A stretch of DNA of 64,000 nucleotides from contig JARFXM010000006.1 in assembly GCA_029532625.1 (NCBI GenBank), forward strand, positions 620,001-684,000. The letters run 5' to 3'. The position numbers and the translations under genes are program-made. Numbering within the stretch: the first letter of the stretch is position 1; each line of letters starts with the position of its first letter. Shown piece after piece: positions 1 to 12,606 of the stretch. The notes under the pieces were generated by a model. That model was not told the origin of the DNA. It ran no database searches and worked only from the letters and a program-made list of their open reading frames with translations. The stretch comes from Lomentospora prolificans (lineage: Eukaryota > Ascomycota > Sordariomycetes > Microascales > Microascaceae).

Positions 1-916
1 TGGTTTAGACTCTTGCTGTGGCAGAGACATGACACGAATCAATTAAACACTAGTTTTGTTGCTAGGTCTGCAAACGCTTCGTCCCATAGGCGACGGTATA
101 TTATACTCTGCTGAAGGCTGTGGTGACAAAGGAAAACAAACGGGAGCGAGTTTCTCTCAACCCTCCCAATACACTTGAAGTGGTGCAGGTCATTATTCCG
201 TGTGTGCTTCAGAGAGGAACAATATACTGCTTTGAAATCACCCAGACCATCTTTCCACTTCAATCAATGTGGTCCTTTTTGCTTGCCGCCTTGCCCTGCA
301 TCTTTTCCTTTCCTGCGAACCAAGTAATTACCCGAACCCTCTTTCCAAGGAAGAAATAATAATAAAAGAAAAAAAAAAAGTAGCGGTCGCCACTACCGCC
401 GCCAACTCTTCCGTATCCCTTTTCCTGGTAGGGGTCCCATATCCGTTACCATGTTCCTGACCTGTATGACCTCTAAAAGAAATGTGATGGGCGTTCCAGT
501 GTAATCCGTCCAAAACCGCGGCGCTCCCTGATCGAGAAGCCTAGCTAAGCAATGCCATTTCTTCGTGTAGGGCTAGCGTAAAGGCCCCGCTCGCATATAT
601 GCATGCATGGTTCTGGTATAGGTTCAAAAAAGCGTTTGTGCCTGAGACGTCTCATCTCGGCGCACACGCGGGATGTGCTGAAGAATAACCGACCGCAATC
701 GAGAATTCGTCCGGTGTTAGGGTATCGCAATAAAACAAGATACAAATAAAACGAGTAAAGGAGAGTCGAATATAGGACTGCGAAGATTCAAAGGAAATTC
801 AGCCCAGTAAAGGGAAAGAAGCGTCGTTAAGGATAGTAAGGATAAGTAGAATGAAGACAACCTCCGTCAACTCCGGCCAATGAGATGAGCATCGCTGCGC
901 GCCGCCCAGATCAGGA
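1..916. other. No gene recognised (left edge)
   Basis: Short frames occur on both strands but none has a family signature, a good start context or plausible splice sites. The right end of the stretch holds the 3' flank of the minus-strand DUF2406 gene, whose stop codon is at 917. Confidence 0.5.
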
Positions 917-2183
917 TTAGGAGTTCCGACTAAATCGCCGGAAGAGCCAACTCTTCCTCTTCTCGGGTTGGGGCTTAGCCGGCGCAAGGTTCGCCTGAGG
1001 CGGCATTACATCCTTTCGAGGCACTGCTGGCGGCAGTGTGCTTGCCAAAGTGCCGGGAACGGGCTTCTTCTGAATGGTGTTTGGGTTGTTTCCGTTGGGC
1101 CCAAAGGTGAAGCCTTGCGGTTGATAGGCTGATTGCCCGCTAAACCCGATGCCATAGTCGTGTGCTGGCACGGGTGGAGGCTTCATGGGCGAGACCCGGT
1201 CGACAGAGCCGTTGTCGCTACTGGGATCCGTCTGGTAGCTTCCCTGGTCGCCTCCACTACCGCCGCTTGCCGTCGTCACTGTTTCGTAGGACCTGTCTCG
1301 ATGTTGAGTGGGGTAGACGCTGTTGGGATCCCTTCGGTTGTGGTTGTGAAGTTGGGGAGCGGATTGCATCCTCGCCGCTCGGTGTCTGCCTCCGTACTGT
1401 CCACTGGGCCCTCCATGCCCGCCATGGTTGGGGGGGTACCCTTCTTGCCCACCATAAGGCCCGTATCCTCCGTACTGTTGCGGCTCGTGATAGCTGTTTC
1501 GGGGAGAAGGCCTAGGATCAAAGTGCGAAGTCGGGCGGCTTCCGTAATAGTTGTCCTGGGGGTATCGGTTGCCGTTGCCTCCCACGGAGAGCATGCTTGG
1601 GGCGCGGCTTGCGGCATAGTTGCGGTTCCCATTTCCGTAATAGCTTCCTCTCCTGTTCCAATCAGCCTCCGACTGTGGGCGGTTCAGCGGTGGCCTGCGA
1701 TAGGGCCCATCGATGGCCGCTTCGAAGCTACGGATCGTGTCCAACGGTCGCTCCCACCGACTACGCGTGGGGTTGGATTTATCGGGTTCGGCTACGAATT
1801 CTGTGTTAACGAATTTGGTCTAGATCATTGGGTACGATGAAGAGAGGCGTACCAATTGGATTGCCGTAGACATCTTTGTGCTGGACGGATCGGAGAGGGG
1901 CAAGAACGCTTCGCTCTGTCGCTTGTACGGCGGCTATGAGGTGGTTGTTAGTCGCACTCGCTCGTTTGGCTCAGGATAAAAACGCATAACAGTGAAATAA
2001 AAGCAACATACCTGGTTCGGCTTCATTCATGGCGAGAGTTGGGTCGGCCTTGCTGTGTAGCCGGCGCGATTCCTTCTCGGCGGTCGTCTCGAACAGTTTG
2101 GGGCCTTTGTTGGACTTGTCGGAATGAAAACTGAAGGACCTGGAGCCCTTCCGTGGATGCTGCCCATTGTCAACAGCCGCCAT
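917..2183 (-). CDS. DUF2406-family fungal protein, three exons
   Basis: Three exons on the minus strand (2183-2012, 1933-1853, 1800-917) join in frame to 378 aa. The first ~120 residues carry the hallmarks of the fungal DUF2406 family: RSFSFHSDKS near residue 16, then RRLHSKADPTLAMNEAEP, LRSVQHKDVYGNPI, and SNPTRSRWERPLDTIRSFEA just before residue 115. The two introns (78 and 52 nt) fall inside this core, and the splices restore the family pattern exactly, which supports the model. The rest is low-complexity, rich in Gly, Tyr, Gln, Asn and Pro, and ends in a basic aromatic tail (KRKSWLFRRFSRNS). No catalytic residues are visible and the family has no established biochemical role that I know of. 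The start at 2183 begins MAAVDNGQ, close to the conserved block. The last intron has its CTAAC-like element very near the acceptor. Confidence 0.85.
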
Positions 2184-5100
2184 CTCGGATCACCTGGAGA
2201 AAGGTGCTGTCGATAAAAAGGGAAAGCTTCTCCTGCCTTGTGTCGTTCGCGGACCCGTGGAGGCTTTTGACGTTGTAGATGTCTGATGCAAAGGCTTTGG
2301 AGATTCAGGACAAAAAGGGCCGTTCCCAGGTCAGAAAACAAGGTGTTGGGAGGAAGCTCTTTTGTTCTCAAGGGTTCAGGGTTCGCCGAAAAGAATGGAT
2401 TGGTTGGGAGAACGTAGTCGTGCTCTCGTCTCGGCGGTTCCTAGAATTGAGTATTATGACGGGAGAAGAGAGCTAAGCAGGGACCCTTCTGCGTCGGAAT
2501 AATCCAAGGGGGGATGATGGGGTTAAGGGATCGAGAAACTAGCCCGGGCCAGTCGAACTGGAGGTCGAAAGAGAGGTAAAGGTGATGTGGGCGTATGGGA
2601 ATAGAGTGGTGTGGAAGTGGAGTGGTACCAGCGTGGGCGGCGGATACGGCGAGGTTGGCTAGGCTGCTGGCTCGGGTGCTGATGCAATGCCGCTGGTGGT
2701 GCTATCAGTGCAAGTGGAGCCTAGCCGGACTCGAATCTTAAGTCGGGGGACCTGGCTGTCGCAGAATCAGTACAGAATCAAGGAAGACCCGTCTCGTGTG
2801 GCTGGGATTGATTGGGAGAGTCCCAAGTCACTTCTCGTACACCCCTTGAGTGGTGTGCGCTCATGAGGGAGCTGGCCTTTTGTGGGCAGGGGAGGCAATG
2901 CAGGCGCCAGCAGGGGTGGGGTGGGGTGTGGACGTGGACAAGGTACCGCCAGTTGACGCTTCTGGGCGCCAGGCGGAATCCATCAGCCATCATGGATGTA
3001 CGAAGTACTTCAATGTTCCGGACGGTATCGTCGGTCGTTACACTACCTCGCAGCGTGGCCAGATCTGGTTCTGCGATCGATGGGAGACGGCTTCTGGTAT
3101 AAGTGGAGAATAGTCGCCTCTTACACGTACGCTCCTTGATCATATTCGTAATGTGCTCTCTTGACCCTCCTCTCTTTTTAGTAATATAGGACAATCCCGT
3201 CAAGATGTGTGTGGGGTGGGTGACTGGAGGGAGAGCAGGGGGGTTTCTGGCCATCTGGGAGTAAGACTGGCCATTTACGACGACAAAATTGGACCAAATA
3301 CTTGGAAAGACGCCGGAACGTTTGGTTAGCCAGGGTACTTGTTAGTCGCAAAGGGCAAAAAGCGCAGCTCATGATGCCAAGCAAGCCTAGAGAGATCAGG
3401 TTAAGTGATATGAATTTGCAACGGCCCCTGGGGAGAACGCCGGCGGATTGTCGGCGTCGACCTTTTTTTTTTTTTTCTTCAGTATGGCCTGCGCTTAAAG
3501 TGGATTTCCGGCTAAGAAGGGTGATGATGCGCTGTTACGAGGCGCCGATCAGAGAGGAGCCACGGTTGGGATGGCAGATAAAGTTCAGAGACCGCTCTTC
3601 CAACACATCGAACCCTGCGCCAGGTAAATTGGCGGAGGATACTCGTTGTCAGGCGCCTGTGGAAGAAAAGGTTCCCACACAAGTCTTTCTCATTGGCAGT
3701 CTGCGCTTGCTTGATGATGCATATCTTGAGCTGAACTTGGGGGCTGGCCGTTCAGGTCGAGAAGAGCTCGGCGTAATCTGCAAGGGGACCAGGAGCTCAG
3801 GATGTAAATGCTAAATGAAGAAAGGAGCGGACTTCTATCTCGCTAGAAGTTGTTCCGCGTTTTGTAAAGTAGACGGCGTCACACGTCATCGGCGTAAGAG
3901 CCTCCTCGCTTGTCGGCCGCGAACTAAGGCGGCGATTCTCATACGAAATGCTAAATCGGCCAGAGCAGCGATGCTAAGCTTCTTCTTTCCAGTGGCCCAT
4001 CTATTTGTAGCTTTACGCGATAAATTTGCTCCGTTCAGCCTTTCCTCCAGCTACGGCGGCTGATTACCGATCAGCTCCTAGCCCACTGAACCGAGCAGCC
4101 CGCAAAGTGATTCCAATAGTGGCCCTCTCGCGTGGTGTTTCAGAAGTTAGGAAGCTTGCGGCGACTTGTGGGACATCATACGTGCCGTGAAAACCCACCC
4201 GCCCATACCGAGGAGGTACACAAAGAACAAATCGAGAAGGAAGTACTTCGTACCTCGCTCAAGACACTGTCAGCTAGAGAGAGGGGTGCTACGGAACCGG
4301 GTGATGAAAACCCCCCGTTAGTCCGATCCTGTTGTCGTGTCAGAGTGTGTTTGTTCTTTCCATCAGAATGGTGAAGAAAAGAAGAAAGGAGTGTAATCTG
4401 GGACCAATGGTGTTGAGGAAGACCCAGGTCGGATCAGTGATGGTCGGTCTGTTCGTTTGTGCACAGAGTTTCATCTTGTCAAAGGTGTGATGTCAGACCC
4501 TGGGACTCAGTGCATCTATCCCTAACCAATACATTGGGCGAACCGTTGCGTTGGCAGTGTGGGCAGCGTAAGATTCCAGCAGCGCTGAGCCCTCGCCGAT
4601 ACTACCATGGGACGACACAGAGCAAGAGGGCTACGTACCCACTCTGGGTTGCCGATCGCAACAGCCAAGCCAGGCACCTCCTCCCCTTGCACAGTAAGCG
4701 GGTACTCTGGGAGGGGTACTGGCGCGTTGGTGCGTGGGTGGGGTGCTAATTGAGGGCTAGTACGAAGGTAGATAAGATATAATATAAATTGTGGGCTAAC
4801 AAACCTGGAAGATAGCCTTCTCTGCTGAACCGTGACGCTTGCAAGTTAGCCATGATAGTAACAAGTGAAATTAGGCGCTTGGAAGAACAAGAGGGGTCAA
4901 TTGATACTGGATAAAGTGGACGATATCTTGCGGGAGCAAGAATTTCTGCGTAAGGGAGTGCGGAAACTGGCTTCCCTGGAACGGAACATGGAGGACTTTT
5001 GGAGGCGATGTGCTATTACGAAGTACGGCTTCCGTGGTCGAATACGAGGCGCACTTTCCCATCCATCCTTTCAGCATGTCGGGTGCGGTGACCGCGCATT

Positions 5101-6216
5101 CGTATGCAGGAAAGACGCTTTTCCTAGACAGGTAGTACATGGGGTGTACCGTTGCAATGGAGGGCTAAATACGTGTAATTGACGTACTCTCAAGTCTCAG
5201 CTTGAGGTCGCCGTCTTTATGGATTGGAGGGAAGCACCTCCAGACTCAGAAACCCTGATGTGCGAAGGATATTAGAGGCTGCATCTGCACGTGGAAGAAG
5301 AAAAGGCTCGAAAATGTTTCTTTGGTGAACAGCATCAGAAATTCTTGGTTTTCTTTCTTTTTTAGTCGGGTTGCTAAGGCAGCACTGCACGCTAGTCATT
5401 TAGGGGATGAGAATGGACAGGCCAATGTGGGTACGATGAGGACATAGATCCTACGAAGTAGGAGGCCTTTTTTAGACACAAACTATCAACGGGTTTGATC
5501 TGAGTACCAGTATGCTCTCGAGTTTAAACGACGACAAGCCGTCGTAGAGGCTAACTCACTCGAAGGAGCAGGAGATCAACTACTATCGGCCTGGCAGGTG
5601 CGTCGCCTTTTCGTTTCAGGGTTGCAATTCGGGCTTTTGCGCCGTCCTGTCCGACATCCGTCTTCTCTGCTTGGGGCTGTCTCGATCCCCACATTCCACC
5701 TTCCGATGGTTAGGGGTCTGATGGCTGCTCTAGAGAGAGACATTTTCACATTCTGCAAAACAAGTGCCTGGATTATCTTTCTGGCACATTCGGCGGCCAT
5801 TTCGCCTGTGCTGTTGGTTCACCTATCCGCACCTGCGGAAATTTGTTCGTAGCCAAGCACGTGGATCGCCCAGTATCCGTTCGTGTTAAGAGTTTGCAAT
5901 GGGCTCGTGCGGGTACCCAGGATGTCAACTCCGCGTCCCAGACTTTGGATGTTGCCATTTGTTTCCAGCGGGGCGGTTCCTTGGGAGACCCCGCTATATG
6001 CTTTTTCGATCCCTGATTCTTATCAAGGAATGGACCAAGGGAAAGCAAGCAAAGCCCGCAGGGCTCGGATTCGTTGCTGGCGAGAGATCTTGGATGTAGG
6101 CGCCCCGGAGCACAAAGGAGCGACCTGGCTGGTCTTCCACGCGGCACAAGTTATCATTAAAAGTGATAAAGACGAACGATTCTGACACAGACAAGTGTTC
6201 GGAAAGAGCTTTCATA

Positions 6217-6232
6217 GCCAGCCATAGCTGGC
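6217..6232. repeat. GCCAGC-CATA-GCTGGC hairpin
   Basis: A perfect 6-bp inverted repeat with a 4-nt loop. It is one of the window's dispersed GCTGGC/GCCAGC hairpins. No gene lies nearby. Confidence 0.6.
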
Positions 6233-7448
6233 CTTCTTGTGGATTCACCAATCTTGTAACAGGCGTGTTAATCACTATTATTGCCGCTTTGAATGAGAGC
6301 GAGGCCGATCTACACTGCGAAGACGGCTTTTTAGCTCACTTTTTACCATTTCCTCTTTCTTTCTTCCTCTATTGATTCACCTCTCAGTTGGGCTGCTATG
6401 CCATCGTTAGACAATAGCATTACACTTACACTAGGCCCTAGGTTCAAAGCCAGCTATGGAAAGCTCAAGTGCTGTGTAGATATGTTGTGGCTTAAGGCAA
6501 CCCTAATACCCAATTGTATCTCGTTGACCTGATCCGTTTGGTATGGTGAAAGCGGGAGGTCTACGTACCCCATTATGCACGAAGTATGTAGCTTCAGAGA
6601 GAAAGAGTGGTACTATCCAACCCTTCACAATCGGCAGTTCTTCTGAGGATCGACATTGCACAGGTAGGAAAAAATCCCGAATTCCATGCTGGCTGTCCAG
6701 GCTTCCTGACCAGGTTCCCAGCTCCCAACTTTTCCTACTGGCTGGCGCTTTCCCCATCCCCATTAAAACTTTTTTTCCCACTGTGGGTCGTGTCCATCTC
6801 GCACAAGGCCACGACATCCGTGGGCCCAGCCTAGCGCTAACCTGAAGCTGGACGGAATGGATTTTGGTTAGGTCCTCGGGCCTAATTGTTCCCAGTGGGG
6901 GAGCATCGAGATTTCTGCGCCCTCAGCTCGAGGATAAGCCATGCCAGCAGTTGAAATAGTACTAAGGACGCCGTGACCCCAGAACTACAAAGTGCAGACA
7001 GACAGTGTGCTTGCCTAGAAAGCAATATGAAGCAATATGGCAGAGGCCCCCTCAGGTATTTAACCGTGCCTCGATCGCATCGACGGATGACGGAATCCTG
7101 AGGTCGGGAGCTGCCCTTTGTGAGGAGACGCCAGCTGTCGTGGTCCCGGATGTTTTGTGTTATGATATATTGATGGATTAAGCTACCGTGGTACGCCGTA
7201 CCTTAATATTTTGATGTGGAAAAGCGCTTCTCTTACATTATGCAGCCTTCACCTGGAGCTTTCAGCAGCACAGGGATGGAAGAGGCGAAAGGACGGAGGC
7301 TGGCATGCAGAAACATATCGGAGCGTCAACCCAGATTAATTGGGGGTCCCTTTCTGCTTGCCTCAAAAATTCGATCCAACAAGAAAGCGAAGTCGCATAC
7401 TGACCAAGACCTGCAAGTGGATAAGAGCCAGTCTCGTCCCGCTGGCTT

Positions 7449-7489
7449 ATTTTTTTTTATATTTATATTTATATTTATTATTATTATTA

Positions 7490-7528
<39 letters not shown>
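7449..7528. repeat. A/T microsatellite and 32-nt poly-T tract
   Basis: A run of T and ATTTAT units passes into about six TTA repeats and then an uninterrupted run of about 32 T (7497-7528). It is simple-sequence DNA in a gene-free region, with no transposon structure visible on either side. Confidence 0.9.
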
Positions 7529-9516
7529 CTTTCCCTCGGTATCGACATATTTCAGCTTAAGCTAGCTATACGTACACTCTCCTTACACTTTTTGGTGATA
7601 TGATAGCTTGTAATTGCTTAGCAGCTGGCAATCACGGCCAAATGGAGACAGACGCCCGACTTCCCTCGGACGGCTCCGGCTTACATCAATGGAAGCTACA
7701 TTGAGCGTCGTCGCTCAGAGGGAGGCCGCTCCGGAGAGGGAATCTATTGACGAATCTGTGATGTTAATGATGTGCAGCCATCCGCCGTAAGTGCGAGTTG
7801 ACCGATGCGAGCTTCGCCACTCAGCTCGTATTCAACCTTTGTGTCTCTGATCTGAATCGACCATACATACATTGACTCTTCTTCGCAAAACAAAACAGGC
7901 TATGCACATTAATAAGGTTTTGCTAAGTTGAGCAGATCGAGCATCGCCCCGATGGACACTAACGGTAACGGATCCAAGTATCCATAACGTGCATTATCCA
8001 CTGATCTACCTGTTTAGCCCAAGCCCCTCCTTTCAATACAGTTGATCGTATGGAGCTATTATTATCAGGCATTTCACGTGCGCCTCCTCGGAGATGACGA
8101 GTCAGAACACACAAACTCGCAACGAGGGACCGCAAAAGGTGTCACACATTCCTCCAGTACCCCCAGCTCCTGGAACTCGCTGGCGAACATCAACCCTTCT
8201 CAGACGGGATTCGAGCCAGCGGGTTGACGGGCCACTGTAGCATTGGGGGCGCTTGGACTGCCAGCTGCAAAGTTGGATAGGGAATGCCCAAACCAACAAA
8301 AATCCATCGATGGCATTCCCCATATTATCAGTTATCGGCAGATCCCCGTCAGGAAGAGCTTGGAATTATAATGATTGCCGTCAATCCGCCCTATATTTGG
8401 GAGTCGTGATGCTACATTAGAATCAATGTATCAACCAGGCCAACTGGTGCGACATCCTTCTGAAAAAGACGGGGCCGGTGTACATTTATGATTTGATCAG
8501 TTGGATGTCCTGGAGTTCACAAAGTACAAGAGAGTACAGGATGTGGGTCTCTCTGTACCCGACTTCCTGACACCAGATTTGCGCACCCTCTAGATTGTAT
8601 TCACCAAAACAAACTTGAAGCTCCCCTTGTCAATGCTCAAACGCGAATTGGAAGCTCAATGACGTTACCCAACCCAGACTTTTTTCTTGGAGTCTCGACT
8701 TCTGAATAGTTTTACCCTATTGCTATTCAAAGCCGCCGTGATTAAACAAATCCTCCCTCGGTCTGTCGCTGCCGTTGGGAACTCCAAAGTCAACACTCTT
8801 GGTAATTGACTGGACAAGATTGTCAAGACACCCTTTCATAGACTGTCAGGAATAAGACCCATGATACCCAAAGAATCTCTATGAGGGAGCCGGGCTCTTG
8901 ACATAGCCGTCCAAGCCACATTCCCGTCCCACACTGGCCAAAGGCACTGAACAGGTTTTCATAGGATCCCGCTGGATATTGCATGCCACACAATACCTGC
9001 AACCGCCGCATGCCCCCAGGTTAGCCCTGCACTAGCTACGCCCGTTTTATCCCCATCGTTATCAAGGGCAAATGTTGTGGTGGGAGCTTGAAGCAGAGGT
9101 TTAGACCAAGGCAGCCCACAGACCGACCAGAGACCGCATTAGATTATGTATGCCAGGCACCCTCCTGCTCAGACCGAGTCACGGCTTGGTTACGAGCGTC
9201 TAGGCCCTCTCTTTTGTGACGCCCAGAAGTCCTTGCATCAGCGAGGAGATGACTTCCCTATCATGATCGGACAATTCTTGGTCTTATAGTTGTCCTCTTG
9301 CCCCACGGACACTACATCCCACAGGAAGCAGTACTGAGCGCTTTCTACTACCTGAAGCCCTGACAATCGCGATGTGCGCCCTTCATCGCAACATGTGCCA
9401 TCTATTGCATCTTGGCGTCGCGGCATCCTTCACCGTGCGCCGCCCGCACCTTGGTCTCTTGTTGAAATCCACACCAGCGTATCATGTAATCGGGCTTGGA
9501 CCCTTCCTTCCCCGTC

Positions 9517-9849
9517 TCAAAGGATAATGACATGAAAATTTGGACAGCGAGAAGTCAAAATCCGTATGCTGGAGATTAAGACGTCCCGAAGAGATATGCT
9601 TGATTGTCTGCTGTCCCACATGGGCTTGCAGACGGAGCACGCTGCATCCCGCGCTGATATTTTCCTTTTAACTTTGTGCCTCTGCGCTATTTCATGTAGC
9701 AGCATGTAGTATATCCTTCCGTCGCACGTGGATCCGGCATCGAATTGATTCGGAATATATGCCACTTCATCTCTTGCAACACCGCCCGAGACTCCATACG
9801 CCCACAAAGCGGTCAGCACTCCCAGATTAATCCGGAAGTAGACCCTCAT
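9517..9849 (-). CDS. Possible small secreted protein or relic
   Basis: A 110-aa frame with a true ATG. It opens with a basic residue and a moderately hydrophobic segment (INLGVLTALWAYGVSGG), compatible with a signal peptide, followed by a mature part with four cysteines. The same reading frame continues past its stop into a second stretch with two adjacent cysteines (CCDEGR, about 9390), so this may be the 5' part of a decayed or differently spliced gene extending towards 8750. No canonical GTAAGT or GTATGT donor links the pieces. I recognise no family, and it could be a chance frame. Confidence 0.2.
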   Translation of the reverse strand: MRVYFRINLGVLTALWAYGVSGGVARDEVAYIPNQFDAGSTCDGRIYYMLLHEIAQRHKVKRKISARDAACSVCKPMWDSRQSSISLRDVLISSIRILTSRCPNFHVIIL

Positions 9850-10814
9850 TAGAGTTAGCTACATGTCTCAGGGCCAAAGCTGGAGAATGACCTGCATTAT
9901 CTTTGGAGATCAGGGTGAAGCTAACCTACCACCAGCCCATTGTCTGGCATGCAAACTTGTGTCATGTTCTAAACGCCTCTCGATGTCCTTTCATTACTCT
10001 TCGTTCTAGCCACGCAGGCCTCTTCCAGAGAGAGGAGGATAGGATGTCATCCGGAATTCTTGTATGTCTGCCTACAACGCTGCTGAAGGATACTATGACT
10101 GGCTTCATACACCGCCGCGCAGGGAGCGTGTACAGGCTCTGCTATGACTAACGAGTGTCCGTAGTCTAAGCGATCATTAAGTTGAGATCTTGGATCCTTT
10201 ACGCCGGGGTACGGTGTTACGCGTTTGGGCGCGTTGACATCTTGATAGCACCTGGAAGCCTAAGCACTAAGCCAAATGGTTAACTGTTCTCTCATGAGAG
10301 GGATGTGAAAAGGCGCAGAAGAGGACCGACGCCTTCTCACAAGCACATAGGGGACACTGCATGGCACGCTGCAACTGGATTGTGCGAAGCACCATGGACT
10401 CGTCGCAGAGTCCGGGTTCGGAAATCGAGACATCAAAACGGTATGGGGATCGACTGTTGGAGCCTTTGAAAATGAACACATCGCTGAATGCTTTTCCCTC
10501 CCTTGCCCTAGCTGTGGTGCCATTATCTACCATCTTCTGACCCATTTTTTTCTTTTGCTCTCGAAATCGTCCGTGAATCCTACACTGGCGTCGAGGCCTT
10601 CTGGAACAGCGCCAGAGCAGCGAGAGGGACAGCCTTTTTCAACATCACACGCACAGTTCCCACCACTCAGCTGGAATCATACCCTTTTTTGGTGTTTGAC
10701 GACTTTAAATTTGTGTGCCTATAGCAAGGCTAGCCTGTTTTTGACCCTGCCTGGACCGATGCATGGAAATCATGAACCATCCTCACTACCAACTCCGACC
10801 AGATGAAGCCTTGT
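9850..10814. other. No gene recognised
   Basis: Short overlapping frames only. The right end is the 3' flank of the minus-strand eL33 gene, whose stop is at 10815. Confidence 0.5.
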
Positions 10815-11603
10815 TTATATCGACGAAGGGTAAAGCATAATGCGGACAGAAGCACCGAAAGAGCGAGTGGGAAGAGGACGGGTGAACTTGGCGCGGACGA
10901 CGCCGGAGTTGCCTGCACGGTTTGTTAGTAAACAGGATGCTCATCGTCCAAGCCTCCCCAGGGCACCTAGGGAAATATGCGTAGCCGGCTTTCATACCGT
11001 GTGGCCTGGTGACCTTGCCCCAGATAACTCGGATCTTGGAGCCCCTCTTCTCCGTGGAAGCCTTGTAGACGAAGGCTACCTTCTTGCCGAGGTAAAAGCT
11101 AGAGATACGTTAGTACTGCGAGAAGCCCTATCGCGGCTCGGGAATGCCAGGCTTGACGTACTTGGCGGCATTGGTGTCATCAACACCCTCGATCTTGATA
11201 AGGCTGGTGCCAGGGTTGGTGGTGTGCTTGCTGCGCTGGTAGCTCAGGTGGCGACCCCTATACGATTCCCACTCGTTAGCCATTCCGTTCCCTCTCGTAG
11301 TGCACCCCAAGATCGTGGTCCACGTCGCAAATCCAGATCATTGAAAATCGAACGGCGGGGTCGAATTGCGCGATCGAAACGCCATCGTGGGCGAAGGGCC
11401 GAAACAGCTTTGGGGTTTCTACTTACTTGACATATACTACAAGGTAATTATGTTAGCATGTTGCGTTCGAGTTGTCCTCTGCCTTCCCAAGCTCGCGATT
11501 CCCAATTGGCAATGCTCGCCGGCGAGCTGCTGAACAGCGCGGACAAAGTAGGAGGATTGAGGGGAATGAGATACTCACATCTGTGACCAGCTTCCGTAGG
11601 CAT
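10815..11603 (-). CDS. rpl33: 60S ribosomal protein eL33 (L33/L35Ae)
   Basis: Component of the large cytosolic ribosomal subunit. Five exons on the minus strand: 11603-11579, 11436-11427, 11257-11162, 11098-10998 and 10912-10815. They join to 109 aa, the usual length (yeast has 107). The spliced product starts MPTEAGHRLYVKGRHLSYQR and contains the family blocks TSLIKIEGVDD, FYLGKKVAFVYKAS, GSKIRVIWGKVTRPHGNSGV and the C-terminus SFGASVRIMLYPSSI. Exon 2 is only 10 nt and encodes the middle of RLYVKG; without it the reading frame breaks and the conserved motif is lost. Intron 3 has a textbook TACTAAC-like branch site. An in-frame ATG at 11283 (MANEWESY) would give an N-terminus unlike the family and lies in intron 2. 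The large antisense frame on the plus strand is a shadow of this gene. Confidence 0.95.
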
Positions 11604-12606
11604 CTTGGCGGTTAGTCTTCCACGCACTCAAGAGATGAGGATCGGAAGATGCTTCTTGCTGGGTGTGTTGTGTTGTCCTCGGCGGGAGGTCGTGATGCTT
11701 CTTCGAGGTTAGAGTATTAGTGTGCCTGTTTGGCTGATAGAGCCACAAAATTTTCAACTTGCATCGAGCCTTCGCCTAGGGCTCAGTCACGTGTCTGCGG
11801 GACTCTGTTCTGGTGGTGCCCGGACCGGAACATTGAATGCGACGTCCGGGTGCGCGGTGACCCCACCTCGCTTTGTCAGCATCAGCGCCTCCTTGTGGCA
11901 AGACTACCCGTGGCTGTTGTTTATGCTCAGGTCACCTGACTTGGTGCTCGTCCAGCAGCCGACCAGAGGACGACCATGCTGGGTGGAAAATCAGGACGCC
12001 ATTCTGATCGGCCTTCCTGATTCAGTGAACAATCAACCATCTCCTTCTTGTCGCCCTTCATCGCGCCCCGTGCCCTCCTTCGACATTTGCGCGACCTATT
12101 TCTCTTGGCGAATCACACCAACTCGAAATCGCGATTCGGTTTCTTTGACTTGATAGCCTTCGCAACACTGCAGCGTGTGCAGGCGACTGTCTGACCTCGC
12201 CTTGCCTACCAACTGCTTACGCCCAACCTGCGAATTCCTCACAACGCCTTCCCTGGAGCGCCATGCTGAGCGGGTTCGTTCGGCGCTTCTGACTATTGAC
12301 GGACGACTTCTCGCCTGGCGCTCACTGTTTCAAATCTGATTTATTCTCCCACACTTTTCCACACCGCGAAGCGTGAACCTCGAACCGATCTCGTTCTGAC
12401 ATTCTTCTCGCCCGACATCTGTCAACAACTATTCCTTCCAGATACCCCCTCTCATTCCCCTGTTAGCTTCCTCTGCCACCGTATTAGGGTATATGGGATC
12501 AAGCGAGCGCATTCGATAAACCTTTCGAGGAAGGTATCCTCTGAATCCAGGGTAGGGGTGGACGTGTACGAGGGTCGGGTTACGACCTAGGTCGTGCCCC
12601 CTCCAG
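11604..12606. promoter_or_regulatory. Divergent promoter region of eL33 and MED14
   Basis: About 1 kb between the starts of eL33 (minus) and MED14 (plus), so both promoters and 5' leaders must lie here. A CACGTG E-box (within CAGTCACGTGTCTG, about 11785) is visible. No coding signal that I trust; the 143-aa plus frame at 11722-12153 has no family features. Confidence 0.5.

Larger units (their letters stand above)
2184..8799. other. Gene-poor stretch
   Basis: About 6.6 kb in which I cannot support any gene. The longest frames (for example 3302-3814 plus and 2778-3254 minus) have a composition unlike protein, lack conserved motifs, and often run through homopolymer tracts. A frame at 4865-5182 begins with a protein-like charged segment but has only GTG at its start and no splice partners. 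The stretch contains a poly-T tract near 3462-3475, a TTA/T-rich microsatellite at 7449-7528 and a GCCAGC/GCTGGC hairpin at 6217-6232. The part next to 2184 should hold the DUF2406 promoter. Confidence 0.5.

Noticed and set aside
1133..1840. 235-aa plus-strand frame
   Set aside because: Antisense to the Gly/Tyr-rich tail of the DUF2406-family gene.
3302..3814. 170-aa plus-strand frame
   Set aside because: Runs through a poly-T tract (Phe run) and shows no conserved motif.
4865..5182. 105-aa plus-strand frame with a charged helical start
   Set aside because: Begins with GTG, not ATG; the second half is not protein-like and no splice partner was found.
10840..11430. 196-aa plus-strand frame
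   Set aside because: It is antisense to the eL33 exons; the minus strand carries unmistakable ribosomal-protein motifs with splice sites.
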